Shown here piece by piece: positions 34,765 to 43,445 of a stretch of 64,000 nucleotides of DNA. The notes below the pieces were generated by a model, which did not search any database, was not told where the DNA came from, and was given only the letters and a program-made list of their open reading frames with translations. Position 1 is the first letter of the stretch. Every line of letters begins with the position of its first letter. This stretch comes from Palsa-1248 sp963737835. GTDB lineage: Bacteria; Gemmatimonadota; Gemmatimonadetes; Gemmatimonadales; Gemmatimonadaceae. A program made the translations under genes and the position numbers. Where the stretch lies: the NCBI GenBank assembly GCA_963737835.1, contig CAVTUH010000001.1:3348001-3412000 (forward strand), in the 5' to 3' direction.

Positions 34765-35622
34765 CTACTGCACCGCTCCGGCGGGCACGACCAGCACTCC
34801 AGTAGTCGCCAGTCTGATCACCTTTGAGGCCACGCTCCCGAGCAGAAGGCGCTTAATAGGCCCGTAGCCATGGCTTCCCAATGCGATCAGATCGGCGTCG
34901 ATCTCCTTTGCCAAGGACAGCAAGGAGCGAGCGGGATTGCCATAGAGCCCGACGGTCTTGACTGTCACGTCGCAGGCGACATGTAGCTCGCTCGCCATCT
35001 GGGCGAGCTTCTCGGCGATGGCCGACTCAATCTTGGCGATGGCTCCGGGCTCGGGCTCGATCCCCTCGTCGGCGACGTACACGAGCCGGAGCTCGTCACC
35101 CGCCTGCAACCATTGTGACACAACTGCGGCAGCCCGCCGACTGGTTGGGCTCAAGTCCGTGGCGACAATCACACGACGTGGCGCGGCCGTGGCCGTCGCG
35201 GGGATCGCGAGAATGGGCGTCGTAGCCGTCTGCGCCAGCCGGAGCGCTGTCTCACCACCGAAGGCCCGATCCAGGAAGTCATGCGCTCCGAGCCCCGTGA
35301 CAACCAAGTCCGTCTGAAGCGCGCGGGCCGCCGCAGGAATCATCAGGACCGCGGTGCCGGTACGAACTTCGGGAACGCAGCCCTCGACGTGACAACGCCG
35401 AAGCTGCGCCTCGAGACACTCGTGCAGCTCTTTTCGGATGGCGTTTTCTTCGTCCGTCGTTGGGATGTAGGCCAAGCCGTAGCCAAAATCTGCCACCGGC
35501 ATGGGTTCGTAGACGGCGAGGGCTGTGAGCGGAGCGCCCAAGCGCTTGGCGAGGTCTGCCGCGACTCGCGCCGCACCGTCCGCGCCTGCTCCACCATCGC
35601 TTGCGAGAAGGATTCCGCTCAT
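34765..35622 (-). CDS. Tandem universal stress protein
   Basis: Two Usp domains in 285 residues. The first begins MSGILLASDGGAGADGAARVAADLAKRLG; the second begins RRVIVATDLSPTSRRAAAVV and has an intact ATP-binding signature (ALGSHGYGPIKRLLLGSVASKVI). The ATG at 35622 has GAGGGAG upstream. It ends seven bases after the convergent phosphoketolase gene and is divergent from the response-regulator gene. Placement beside phosphoketolase fits a starvation or hypoxia role. Confidence 0.92.
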   Translation of the reverse strand: MSGILLASDGGAGADGAARVAADLAKRLGAPLTALAVYEPMPVADFGYGLAYIPTTDEENAIRKELHECLEAQLRRCHVEGCVPEVRTGTAVLMIPAAARALQTDLVVTGLGAHDFLDRAFGGETALRLAQTATTPILAIPATATAAPRRVIVATDLSPTSRRAAAVVSQWLQAGDELRLVYVADEGIEPEPGAIAKIESAIAEKLAQMASELHVACDVTVKTVGLYGNPARSLLSLAKEIDADLIALGSHGYGPIKRLLLGSVASKVIRLATTGVLVVPAGAVQ

Positions 35623-35771
35623 TGCCGCTCCCTCGACTTGGGGACTCGATCGGCCTTTATCCCGGGCCGGTTGAAAATGCAAATTCAGGCCGCGCACCGC
35701 CGTCAGGCGTGCAGTCAGTACTTGTAAGGAGTTACCTGACGTGAGAGAACCACTGGCAGCACTTGCACTTA

Positions 35772-35798
35772 GCTTGTCAGGGCTTACCCTACACAAGC
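35772..35798. promoter_or_regulatory. Nested dyad upstream of the response regulator
   Basis: gcttgt (35772-35777) and acaagc (35793-35798) enclose aggg-ctta-ccct (35779-35790), giving a nearly continuous 27-base dyad about 80 bases upstream of the ATG at 35876. It may be an autoregulatory site for the NarL-type protein, or a site shared with the divergent Usp gene. Confidence 0.4.
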
Positions 35799-35875
35799 CG
35801 AGCGTGATCCCCGATACTTGGCCGGCTCCTCCAAGGACAGGATTCGGCGAGCATGAAAACAACGAGGGAGATGCA

Positions 35876-36538
35876 ATGCACGATGCGCTGATTCGAGTGA
35901 TGCTGGCTGACGATCACACCGTGGTTCGAAGCGGCCTCAAGGCTGTCGTTGGTGCAGCCAAAGACATGGTCATTGTCGGTGAGGCGGCAACCGGCACGCA
36001 GGCGGTGATGATGGCCGAGCGTTGCGACCCGGATGTGGTCGTGATGGACCTGGACATGCCTGACGGCGATGGCCTTCAGGCGACGAAAGCCATTGTCGCC
36101 AAGGGACCGCGGCCGCGGGTGTTGATCCTCACGATGCACACGGAGGAAGAGCACCTGCTCCCGCTTCTGCAGGCCGGCGCCGCAGGATACCTCCTGAAGA
36201 ACGTCGCCGACCGCGAGCTCGTGGACGCAATCCGAGCCGTCGCGCACGGCGACGTCTATGTGCAGCCCTCCGCTTCGCGCGTTCTCGTCCATGGCCTCAC
36301 GCGGCGTGACCCCGCCAAGGCCGATCGCGAGCGCTTCGAAGGCTTGAGCTCTCGCGAACAAGACGTGCTCCGGCTGACCGCGCAGGGATACACGGCACCC
36401 GAGATCGGGACGAGGCTCGCCATCAGCCCCAAAACGGTCGATACCTACAAGCAGCGCATCAACGAGAAGCTTGGGCTCAATCATCGAGCGGACTACGTGA
36501 AGCTGGCCGTCCGATTGAATCTGCTGACTGAGGCGTGA
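35876..36538 (+). CDS. NarL/FixJ-type response regulator (orphan)
   Basis: A 220-residue DNA-binding response regulator. The receiver domain (about 5-120) has the acidic pair ADDH, the phosphorylated Asp in VVVMDLDMPDGDG, the Thr in ILTMHTEEEH and the Lys in GYLLKNV. The C-terminal LuxR-type helix-turn-helix is LSSREQDVLRLTAQGYTAPEIGTRLAISPKTVDTYK in two adjoining helices. No histidine kinase is in the window. Its place between a Usp gene and PEP enzymes recalls DosR-like control, but no DosR box was found. Confidence 0.93.
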   Translation: MHDALIRVMLADDHTVVRSGLKAVVGAAKDMVIVGEAATGTQAVMMAERCDPDVVVMDLDMPDGDGLQATKAIVAKGPRPRVLILTMHTEEEHLLPLLQAGAAGYLLKNVADRELVDAIRAVAHGDVYVQPSASRVLVHGLTRRDPAKADRERFEGLSSREQDVLRLTAQGYTAPEIGTRLAISPKTVDTYKQRINEKLGLNHRADYVKLAVRLNLLTEA

Positions 36539-36545
36539 AGGGCTA

Positions 36546-36591
36546 GACGTTGGACGTTGGACGTTAGACGTTGGACGTTAGACGTTGGACG
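36546..36591. repeat. Heptamer tandem array (gacgttg/gacgtta)
   Basis: Six complete units, gacgttg or gacgtta, and a seventh partial one run end to end between the convergent ends of the response regulator and the PPDK-like gene. No open frame crosses it. Confidence 0.85.
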
Positions 36592-36606
36592 GGCGCGATG
36601 AGGCGC

Positions 36607-38241
36607 TCACTGAGGGAGGAGAGGGCGCCCTCCGAGCTTCCACATCTCTACCTCTGCGAGCTCGTGCTCGGGGCGCTCCTCAATGACAGGAATTGCTCCC
36701 ACGTAGACGTGCCCCTCGCCGCCGTCGATAGTGATCACATCGCCCTCGCCGAAGCGATGGCCACCGATTATGCATGTGCTAGCGTCCTGGGCGATCTCCA
36801 AGGTCGTGCACCCGACGACCGCTGCCTTGCCGAGCTCGCGCGCCACGACTGCGGCGTGACTGGTGCGGCCGCCGTGTGCCGTCACGACGCCGGTGGAATT
36901 GACGAGCCCCTCAATGTCGTCCGTGGTCATGTCGGGACGAACCAAGATGACCGAATTACCTTGCGCGGCTTGCGCGCGGGCCGTCTCGACTGAAAGCGCG
37001 ATGCCGCCGGTCGCGACCCCGCCACCGGCAGGGGTTCCTCGAGCGATTGGCTGCCCGGCATCGGTCGCGATGGTGCGCCGGACGATCGCTGGCAGATCGA
37101 ATCCGTCGAGCCGGTGCAGTGCTTCGGTTGCGTCGATCAGACTCTCGTGCACTAGATCCACGGCTGTTCGGAGCCGCGCCCAGCTAGACAGTTTCGCCGT
37201 CCGAGTCTGCAACAAAAACAGCTGGCCCTCCTCGATCGTGAACTCGAAATCTTGCACGTCTCGGAAGATCTCCTCGAGCCGTGTCGCAACGGCGGAAAGC
37301 TTCTGATATACCTCGGGCAGAAGGCGCCTCAGCTCTGTCGTTGGGGCCACGTGCTCTCGCCCAGAGACCACGTCTTCCCCCTGCCCGTTGAATGCGAAAT
37401 CCAGGTAGAGCTCTTTCTCTCCTGTTGAAGGATTGCGTGTGAACCCGACGCCAGCGCCGGAACGAGGCCCGGCATTCCCGAACACCATGCGCTGGACGAC
37501 GACTCCCGTCCCGGGTAGGTGCTGCAATCCGTTCAGTTCGCGGTACCGCCGGGCCCGCTCCGACCCCCACGAACGGAACACAGCATTCACGGCTTCCCGC
37601 AACTGCTCATAGGGGTCCTCCGGGAAGGGTGTCTCCGCCACCTCACGGTACAGGTGCAGATAGCGTGCGCCAATCTCGCGAAGCTCGAGCGTGTCGAGAT
37701 CCGCCGTCGCTGTTCCTCCGGCGGCAGCCAATGCCGCGGCCCGAACGGCGCGGAAGGGCGCGAGATCCAGTTCGCAAACCGTGCGGGCGTACGACTCGAT
37801 CATGCGGAGGAAGCAGTCGGCTGCGAGACGCGGATTGCCACTCGCCGCAACCAAGCCGGCAAGGTTGCCTCGCGTCAACCCGACATCGAGAACGGTATCC
37901 AGCATGCCCGGCATCAATGCAGGCGCGCCCGACCGCACAGAGACCAGGAGCGGTCCGCGGACATCGCCGAATCGCAGCCCGCTCGCGCGCTCGAGGCGCT
38001 CCATCGCACCGCCGATCAACGACCGAAATGCTTGCAGATCGGGTGGTCCTTCTCCAATCCACGCCGAGCACATCGAAGTCGGCAACACAAATGCAGGCGG
38101 CACCGGCAGGCCTGCAGCCGCCAACCGTTGCAGGTTGTAGGCCTTGCCTCCCATGACGAAAAGCGCTCCCTCAGGCGGTGGCAGGCAGCCGGTGTCGATG
38201 CTCCGGATCGGCTCAGACAGCGAACCACTCGCCCAGGACAT
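36607..38241 (-). CDS. PPDK-like protein lacking the PEP-binding C-terminal domain
   Basis: A 544-residue protein matching the first part of pyruvate phosphate dikinase. The ATP-grasp domain is marked by GGKAYNLQRLAAAGLPVPPAFVL, the PPDK signature PGMLDTVLDVGL, FPEDPYEQLREAVNAVFRSW and GVGFTRNPSTGEKELYLDF. The phosphohistidine domain has GGRTSHAAVVARELGKAAVVG. The chain ends soon after, so the TIM barrel that binds PEP/pyruvate is absent. The stop at 36607 is clean. It could phosphorylate another partner on His. The ATG at 38241 overlaps the upstream PhoU-like gene by 29 bases. Confidence 0.88.
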   Translation of the reverse strand: MSWASGSLSEPIRSIDTGCLPPPEGALFVMGGKAYNLQRLAAAGLPVPPAFVLPTSMCSAWIGEGPPDLQAFRSLIGGAMERLERASGLRFGDVRGPLLVSVRSGAPALMPGMLDTVLDVGLTRGNLAGLVAASGNPRLAADCFLRMIESYARTVCELDLAPFRAVRAAALAAAGGTATADLDTLELREIGARYLHLYREVAETPFPEDPYEQLREAVNAVFRSWGSERARRYRELNGLQHLPGTGVVVQRMVFGNAGPRSGAGVGFTRNPSTGEKELYLDFAFNGQGEDVVSGREHVAPTTELRRLLPEVYQKLSAVATRLEEIFRDVQDFEFTIEEGQLFLLQTRTAKLSSWARLRTAVDLVHESLIDATEALHRLDGFDLPAIVRRTIATDAGQPIARGTPAGGGVATGGIALSVETARAQAAQGNSVILVRPDMTTDDIEGLVNSTGVVTAHGGRTSHAAVVARELGKAAVVGCTTLEIAQDASTCIIGGHRFGEGDVITIDGGEGHVYVGAIPVIEERPEHELAEVEMWKLGGRPLLPQ

Positions 38242-40147
38242 GATCCGAGAGCATGCGACCAGTGCGCAACAATGCATCTCCCACGTCTTCGAGTCCGCCG
38301 GCCACTGCGGCGACCACATTCAGCGTCTGCGCGCTCACGTCCGCTCGCATGAGACACGCAAACACCTCGCGCTCGGCGTCGTCAGTCGCGTGTTCCCACT
38401 CGTGCAGGCGTTCGACTAGCTCGAGGAACGCGTGAATATCGTCACGCGGCGCGCCGCGATGCACGTCGCGCAACTTCGACAGGAGCCGCACGTAGTCTTT
38501 GACGGCGGTCACTGCATGTTCTGCCAATCGCAACAAGCCGTCGCGGATCTCGGGCGGCACGGCAGCCGGAAGGAACTGCAGGCGAAAAGCGGTTTCTTCG
38601 AAGTCGTCCGCTGCGTCATCGGCAGCTGAGGCAATGGGGCGCCAAGGTCGTTCCTGTCCGGCGCCGCACAGCTCACGAATCTGCGTGACCCGACGGTCCG
38701 CAGTGGCCTCCCATGCCTTCGCCCGCCTCGCGACCTGCTCCGAAGCCGCTCGCCCGTCGAGCAGCGTCGTTCGAACGAGATTCGCGAGGTCCAGAATCAG
38801 CAATGCATGCTCGAGAGCGACCTCGACAATGCGATCACCAACCGACGCGACGCGCGCGAGAAGGTCGGCCCGCAGCACGTCGCGAATGGCGGTCGGCGAG
38901 CGGCCGGACCGAAGCCCCACGCTGGCGACGCGGAGCATCTCCCGCAGGAATTCGACTGCGCCATCGGCACCGACGGCGATTTGCAAAGTCGAATAGAATC
39001 CTCCGGCGGTTTTCGATACCGTCTCGAGCAAATCAGCCACAAGTGCATCGCCTCCCACCTCGAGGTAGCCGCGGTGACCGACCTCCTGGTCCGCACCCCA
39101 GTTGAGGATCGCGATGGCGTCGGTCTGAGGCACGAGGCGGGACAGGCTCTTTCGCGCCTTGTTCCAATCGATCAGATAGACGAGGCTCGCTCCGAGGCGC
39201 TCCAACCACTCGTCGAGGGCGTCGAGGCTGGGCGCGTCCAGCACTCCGGTCGCGAGCTCGAACACCTCTTCCTCCAACCCCACAGCGCGCCGGTTGGACA
39301 CCGTCCACGAGAAGCGGTCCAGGCGACGACAAAAGAAGTCCAAACGTCGCCAATGAATGTCGCTGTGTGTAACGGAGAGCTGCCGCCCTTCTACGTATGC
39401 GATCAGCACGTGGGCGTCGGTGGTACCGAGATCGTTTTGAATCATCAGGCGACCGCCATCCCGCATCGCGGTCGTCGCCAATCCCGGGTGCCCAAGTTTG
39501 AGCGCGGCCGTTCGGTTGAGCCCCCGCATGAACGCCGCGACCCGCACTTTGTCCTGCTCCTCGAGGCGATACGTCCGTGCGCCGGCGACATCGTCGTGAC
39601 CCAGATCAACGGCGATGCCGTTGAGCGCTTTGTGCAAGTCCATGACGAGGGCATGCACTGTGTCGTGGTTGGCTTGGGGCGCTTGCGACAGCGTCGAGAC
39701 CAAGCCGGTTGGCAGGCGGTCGCCGCTCACATGGATCGACTGCTGAAAGGCTTCCTCACGCTCGCGCATCCGTTTAGCCAGCGTGGCATCGAAGACACCC
39801 GTCTGAGCCGCAGCGTCCGTGGCTGCACACATGCGCGTGACGTCGGCCAACAGTCGACCGACGACCGTGCCGCCGTGCGGCACATCGAACCCTCCGTTCC
39901 CCCGGATCGCCTCTGCAGGGGGCGCGTAGATCGGGTCGTCGCTCAGACCTGCGATCGTGCGTTCAGGCTCGAGCTCGCCTAAAGTACCAGCGTTGGCGCC
40001 GTTGGCTAGCGCTTCCGCCGATTGCAGCCAACTGAGCGCGAACTTGATGCGGTTGTTCGCCGCTAGCGCGTCGGCCAGCAAGTCGGGAAGGACGAGCGCC
40101 GGCCCGGCTAGCTCTTCGAGGATTCCGCCCTTGCCGGTCATCATCAT
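38213..40147 (-). CDS. Large protein with C-terminal PhoU/DUF47-like region
   Basis: A 644-residue soluble protein. The C-terminal 150 residues are helical and PhoU/DUF47-like (AADDAADDFEETAFRLQFLP, LLRLAEHAVTAVKDYVRLL, RGAPRDDIHAFLELVERLHEWEHATDDAEREV). The N-terminal half, with KFALSWLQSAEALANGANAG and a central segment with GGRLMIQNDLGTTDAHVLIAY, is not recognised. The first of three ATG codons at 40147 is taken. It overlaps and probably co-transcribes with the PPDK-like gene, which suggests a common function, perhaps control of a phosphoryl transfer. That is inference. Confidence 0.65.
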   Translation of the reverse strand: MMMTGKGGILEELAGPALVLPDLLADALAANNRIKFALSWLQSAEALANGANAGTLGELEPERTIAGLSDDPIYAPPAEAIRGNGGFDVPHGGTVVGRLLADVTRMCAATDAAAQTGVFDATLAKRMREREEAFQQSIHVSGDRLPTGLVSTLSQAPQANHDTVHALVMDLHKALNGIAVDLGHDDVAGARTYRLEEQDKVRVAAFMRGLNRTAALKLGHPGLATTAMRDGGRLMIQNDLGTTDAHVLIAYVEGRQLSVTHSDIHWRRLDFFCRRLDRFSWTVSNRRAVGLEEEVFELATGVLDAPSLDALDEWLERLGASLVYLIDWNKARKSLSRLVPQTDAIAILNWGADQEVGHRGYLEVGGDALVADLLETVSKTAGGFYSTLQIAVGADGAVEFLREMLRVASVGLRSGRSPTAIRDVLRADLLARVASVGDRIVEVALEHALLILDLANLVRTTLLDGRAASEQVARRAKAWEATADRRVTQIRELCGAGQERPWRPIASAADDAADDFEETAFRLQFLPAAVPPEIRDGLLRLAEHAVTAVKDYVRLLSKLRDVHRGAPRDDIHAFLELVERLHEWEHATDDAEREVFACLMRADVSAQTLNVVAAVAGGLEDVGDALLRTGRMLSDHVLGEWFAV

Positions 40148-40327
40148 TCGGCTCTGCCGTTGGGCTGCACGGTCCCTCTGGGCTCGCCCGCTAGCGCTGA
40201 CCGCCGTCGGGCACGGCAATATGGCAGCTCTTCGCACAAGCTTACCACCGGTGTCAGGGCCCGCGCCGCTCACGCTCGATCACAATGCTGTAACAGAGTG
40301 GATGGCGGTGCCCGGCGCACACACTCC

Positions 40328-40631
40328 CTATTCAAACCTCAGCGCTTCGATCGGATCAAAATGCGCCGCCTTGCGCGCGGGATAGTATCCGAAGAACACT
40401 CCGACGGCGACCGAGAACAAGAAGCCACCGAGGATCGACGCCGGCAGAATCACGATCGGCCAGCCGGCCAACAGGGAGATGAGCTCGGACGACAATGCCG
40501 GCGAGAATGCCCGCGCCTCCTCCAGTGACGCTGAGAATGACCGCTTCCGCGAGGAACTGCAGGAGGACGTGCAGGCGACGGGCACCTTCCCCGGCAGGGT
40601 GGGGCAACGACCCTTTTCGATCCTGCACCAT
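40328..40631 (-). pseudogene. C-terminal remnant of a MacB/FtsX-type ABC permease, frameshifted
   Basis: One frame encodes GARRLHVLLQFLAEAVILSVTGGGAGILAGI (third-last helix region of MacB permeases); the next frame continues ELISLLAGWPIVILPASILGGFLFSVAVGVFFGYYPARKAAHFDPIEALRFE, the MacB C-terminus with its PARxAxxxDPIEALR motif. The break is near 40480-40500 and needs one base. The remainder of the gene is missing: homology ends at GARR, just before the palindrome at 40638-40658. Confidence 0.75.
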
Positions 40632-40637
40632 GCAAGA

Positions 40638-40658
40638 GGGCGACGCATTGCGTCGCCC
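40638..40658. repeat. GGGCGACGCA-T-TGCGTCGCCC palindrome
   Basis: Perfect 10-base inverted repeat with a one-base centre at the broken end of the macB remnant. It belongs to the same family as the palindromes near 48989-49084 and 51983-52076. Confidence 0.7.
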
Positions 40659-40701
40659 CTACCCGCCATGGCGAGATCGTGCGCGCTTGGCCGGCCCTCG
40701 C

Positions 40702-40736
40702 GGGTCCCGGGTCCCGGGTCCCGAGTCTCGAATCCC
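40702..40736. repeat. Heptamer tandem array (gggtccc)
   Basis: Units gggtccc, gggtccc, gggtccc, gagtctc, gaatccc lie just after the stop of the oxidase subunit I gene. The last two units have drifted. The array could act as a transcription-end structure because each unit is nearly self-complementary. Confidence 0.7.
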
Positions 40737-40751
40737 GGCATTACCGGCCTT

Positions 40752-42440
40752 TCAGAACGTTCGAAAGCCCGGACTGCCGTACCTGACCAGGTGGAACAGG
40801 TCCCACAATGGGCCCGCATACGCAATGACCAGTAGCGCAACTGACACGGGCACCCACCGACCCAGCCTGTCCCAAATGCCAACGCGGAAACCGTCGGCCG
40901 GCGCTGCGAGGGGCTCGGCCCAGATGATGGGCTCACGGTCCTGGCGTTGGCCCGCCAAGAGAGTGCCCAGCATCACGAGCACGAAGAACATCGCGCTGAT
41001 GAAGAGAATCACGCCGCCCATCGCTGACAGCCAGGTGAGGGCTTGCCACATCTGCGCTTGCGGCTGGCCAGCGTATGCACCCTCGAAGATGCGACGCGGC
41101 ATCCCCATCAGGCCGGTGATGTGGTTCGAGATCGAGAAGAACAACATCCCCAGGAACCAGAGGTACGGTTGGACCTTCGCCAGGAGGCCGAGCTCCAGAC
41201 GGCGCCCGCTGACTTTGGGCACCAGCCAGTAGGCCGTCGCCATGAAGGTCAGCGCGACGGCGCTACCCACGGTGAGGTGAAAATGTCCCTGGATCCACGC
41301 GGTGTTGTGCACGACCGAGTTGAGATCGAATGACGCGTTCACCGCGCCCCCAAATCCTCCGACGAGAAATAGCAGCATCGCACAGAGGATCCCTGCGACC
41401 GTCGGGTTTCCCCACGGCAGCGTCCGGATCCAACCGAAGAGACCGGTGCCGCCACGCAGCCGTCCCGCGACTTCGAGCAATGCGCAAATGGTGAACGCCG
41501 TCACGAGGCTGGGGAACGAGATCAGCATCGTGTTGAAGGTGTGGAACAGCTTCCAGCCCGAGGCAATGCCAGGGTCCTGGAACTGGTGGTGCAAACCCAC
41601 GGGTATCGAAATGATGAGAAAAAGAGTGAAAACCATTCGGCCCAGTGGTTCCGAGAACAATTTGCCCCCGGCTTCGCGCGGCAAAACGGTATACCAGATC
41701 ATGTACGCTGGCAGCACCCAGAAGTAGACCAGCGGATGGCCAAAGAACCAGAACAACGTGCGAGCCAGCAACGGATCAATGCGCGCTTCGAGGCCGAGCG
41801 ACCACGGAATGAGCTGGAAGAGCATCTCGCAGGCGACGCCGACGGTCGCGATCAACCAGAGCATCGCTGTCACGGCCATCGCGTGCATCGCGAGGCTAAC
41901 AGGTCGATCGGCGCGTGCCTTGCGGGCTTTCGCCCACGCGAGAACGACGTTCACGCACCAACCCCACGACCCAACCACCAGCAGGGTGAGTCCGATATAG
42001 AACGTGGGCTTCGCCTGCATCGGTGGGTAGAACGTGAAGAGCACGCTCCCATTGAAGGTGAACACCGTCGCCATCGTGAGCACCGTGCCCACAATGGCCA
42101 CCGCGTAGGACACCCGGGCCAACGCGCGCGACGGCAGCTCACCGATTTCCATGTCGACCACGACGTCACCCAGCGCCATGATGAAGAACGTGGTGAAAAC
42201 AAGCGCCATGAGGATGCCGTGCGCTGTCACCGACATGTAGTACATGCGCGGCGACCGGTACGGGACCTCCAGGCTCGCTCGACTCAGCGCTTGCATGACG
42301 GCCATGCAGGCCGCCATGCCAAACGCAATGATCGCGACCCACAGGTTCGTCAGAATGAGATCATGATCGGCGAATGGCCCACTTCGGCTCGCCGCGCCGG
42401 GCGCGTAGGTCGCGGCTCGCGACGCATCAGCGCTGCTCAT
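40752..42440 (-). CDS. cbaA: ba3-type (family B) heme-copper oxidase subunit I
   Basis: Terminal oxidase core subunit, high oxygen affinity in this family. It has 562 residues. Heme and copper ligands are visible: His in YMSVTAHGILMALVFTTFF, the CuB-His and crosslinked Tyr in FGHPLVYFWVLPAY, the His pair in PVGLHHQFQDPG, and HFH in VVHNTAWIQGHFHLTVG. VPRREAGG-type loops and WGNPTVAG match Thermus ba3 closely and exclude the A and C families. The ATG at 42440 overlaps the subunit II gene by 14 bases. Confidence 0.95.
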   Translation of the reverse strand: MSSADASRAATYAPGAASRSGPFADHDLILTNLWVAIIAFGMAACMAVMQALSRASLEVPYRSPRMYYMSVTAHGILMALVFTTFFIMALGDVVVDMEIGELPSRALARVSYAVAIVGTVLTMATVFTFNGSVLFTFYPPMQAKPTFYIGLTLLVVGSWGWCVNVVLAWAKARKARADRPVSLAMHAMAVTAMLWLIATVGVACEMLFQLIPWSLGLEARIDPLLARTLFWFFGHPLVYFWVLPAYMIWYTVLPREAGGKLFSEPLGRMVFTLFLIISIPVGLHHQFQDPGIASGWKLFHTFNTMLISFPSLVTAFTICALLEVAGRLRGGTGLFGWIRTLPWGNPTVAGILCAMLLFLVGGFGGAVNASFDLNSVVHNTAWIQGHFHLTVGSAVALTFMATAYWLVPKVSGRRLELGLLAKVQPYLWFLGMLFFSISNHITGLMGMPRRIFEGAYAGQPQAQMWQALTWLSAMGGVILFISAMFFVLVMLGTLLAGQRQDREPIIWAEPLAAPADGFRVGIWDRLGRWVPVSVALLVIAYAGPLWDLFHLVRYGSPGFRTF

Positions 42441-42972
42441 GAGCGCCTCCTGCAGCAAGCATCGCGGCCCCGGGGTATCTCGCCGCCGGCGCCCGCCACT
42501 GGGAAGCAGGCACCACGGTCATTTTTGTGAACATCAGGTGGTGGCCGACACCACAGTACTCATTGCACACGATCATGTATTCGCCGGCGGCAAACTGGGT
42601 CGTGAACTGACTCACGTACCCTGGAATGACCATCGTTTGGCCATTTGTCCGGACGATCTCGAACCCGTGGATCACGTCCAGCGATGTGATGTGGAACGTC
42701 ACCGGTGTCGCCGCTGGCAGAGTCATCGTGGCCGGTAGCCACGTGAAGGTCGTACCGACTACCGCGACGTGGACGTGCCCGGCGGCGTCGGTCGACACGC
42801 CTGCCTGCCGGAAGCGCGCGTCATGCAAGACGGCGCTGGGATCGATCGTCTCGACGTGACTCGGCGGAGTCTCCGAGTGGCCAATAGCAGCGATCGCCAT
42901 CGTGATGAACATGATGGCGAGCATGACTGAAACCCCCGCCATCCAGATCCGCTCATAGAGGTCGACCTTCAT
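42427..42972 (-). CDS. cbaB: ba3-type oxidase subunit II
   Basis: CuA-bearing subunit, 181 residues, with one N-terminal helix (AGVSVMLAIMFITMAIAAIG). The CuA site is DVIHGFEI followed by CNEYCGVGHHLM, where both Cys, His and Met keep the family spacing. It accepts electrons from a cytochrome c, and the cytochrome at 30018 is a candidate. The start overlaps the subunit IIa stop (ATGA) and the end overlaps cbaA. Confidence 0.94.
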   Translation of the reverse strand: MKVDLYERIWMAGVSVMLAIMFITMAIAAIGHSETPPSHVETIDPSAVLHDARFRQAGVSTDAAGHVHVAVVGTTFTWLPATMTLPAATPVTFHITSLDVIHGFEIVRTNGQTMVIPGYVSQFTTQFAAGEYMIVCNEYCGVGHHLMFTKMTVVPASQWRAPAARYPGAAMLAAGGAHEQR

Positions 42973-43109
42973 GGCGTGACGACCCCCCTTGCGCGGTAGA
43001 TAAAGAAATAGATCGCGAACCAGAGAATGATGAACACCACAGCGTACGTGCCGACAAAGGCGAACGTGCCGATGGGGTGCTTGGGCAGACCCGGAGGCAT
43101 TTCAGACAT
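42969..43109 (-). CDS. cbaD: ba3-type oxidase small subunit IIa
   Basis: A 46-residue membrane protein, MSEMPPGLPKHPIGTF followed by one helix (AFVGTYAVVFIILWFAIYFFIY) and the tail RARGVVTP. Its size, single helix and position directly before subunit II fit the IIa subunit of ba3 oxidases. The stop overlaps the cbaB start as ATGA. It is too short for a normal gene caller. Confidence 0.8.
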   Translation of the reverse strand: MSEMPPGLPKHPIGTFAFVGTYAVVFIILWFAIYFFIYRARGVVTP

Positions 43110-43445
43110 GATTCCCTCGCGATCGAAGAACACAAACAATGCGCGGACGATGGACCGGTCGGCTAGGTCTGTCTGTCAGGTGAATCCCGCCCAGGTCGTC
43201 GGGGAACCTCCGACGATCGCTGCCGACGCTCGCTGATCTGCGGGGAGTCCACAGGTGGGATCGCCCCTAACACCCGTCGGCGAAACGCCGACGCTCGGCG
43301 CTCGAGAGCCCGACAGACGCACCGTCATCTCACGCCGCATCGTTGATCTGATTCCAGAGAACCGCCGTGCTGTAACGATCCAATGTTCGGTACGCCAGCC
43401 GCCATCGACGGTGAGTTGCTCCAAGAGGCCAACCGAGACTCCCAC
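43110..43445. other. Divergent intergenic region with two related hairpins
   Basis: No gene is supported between the oxidase operon and ftsH. Two hairpins of one family lie at 43197-43215 and 43275-43293. Reading frames through this part are repeat-derived. A longer ftsH start at 43383 would shorten the gap. Confidence 0.6.
43197..43293. repeat. Two copies of a CGTCGG...CCGACG hairpin
   Basis: Copy 1 (43197-43215) is cgtcgg-ggaacct-ccgacg; copy 2 (43275-43293) is cgtcggcg-aaa-cgccgacg, a perfect eight-base stem. Both are followed by c/a-tcg. The two are 60 bases apart and in the same orientation. Confidence 0.6.

Noticed and set aside
35623..35760. Search for a DosR-type box before the Usp and regulator genes
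   Set aside because: Only a half-site-like ttggggact is seen, with no matching inverted half.
36546..36591. Heptamer array considered as a CRISPR or integrase site
   Set aside because: The unit is seven bases with no spacers; no cas or integrase gene is nearby.
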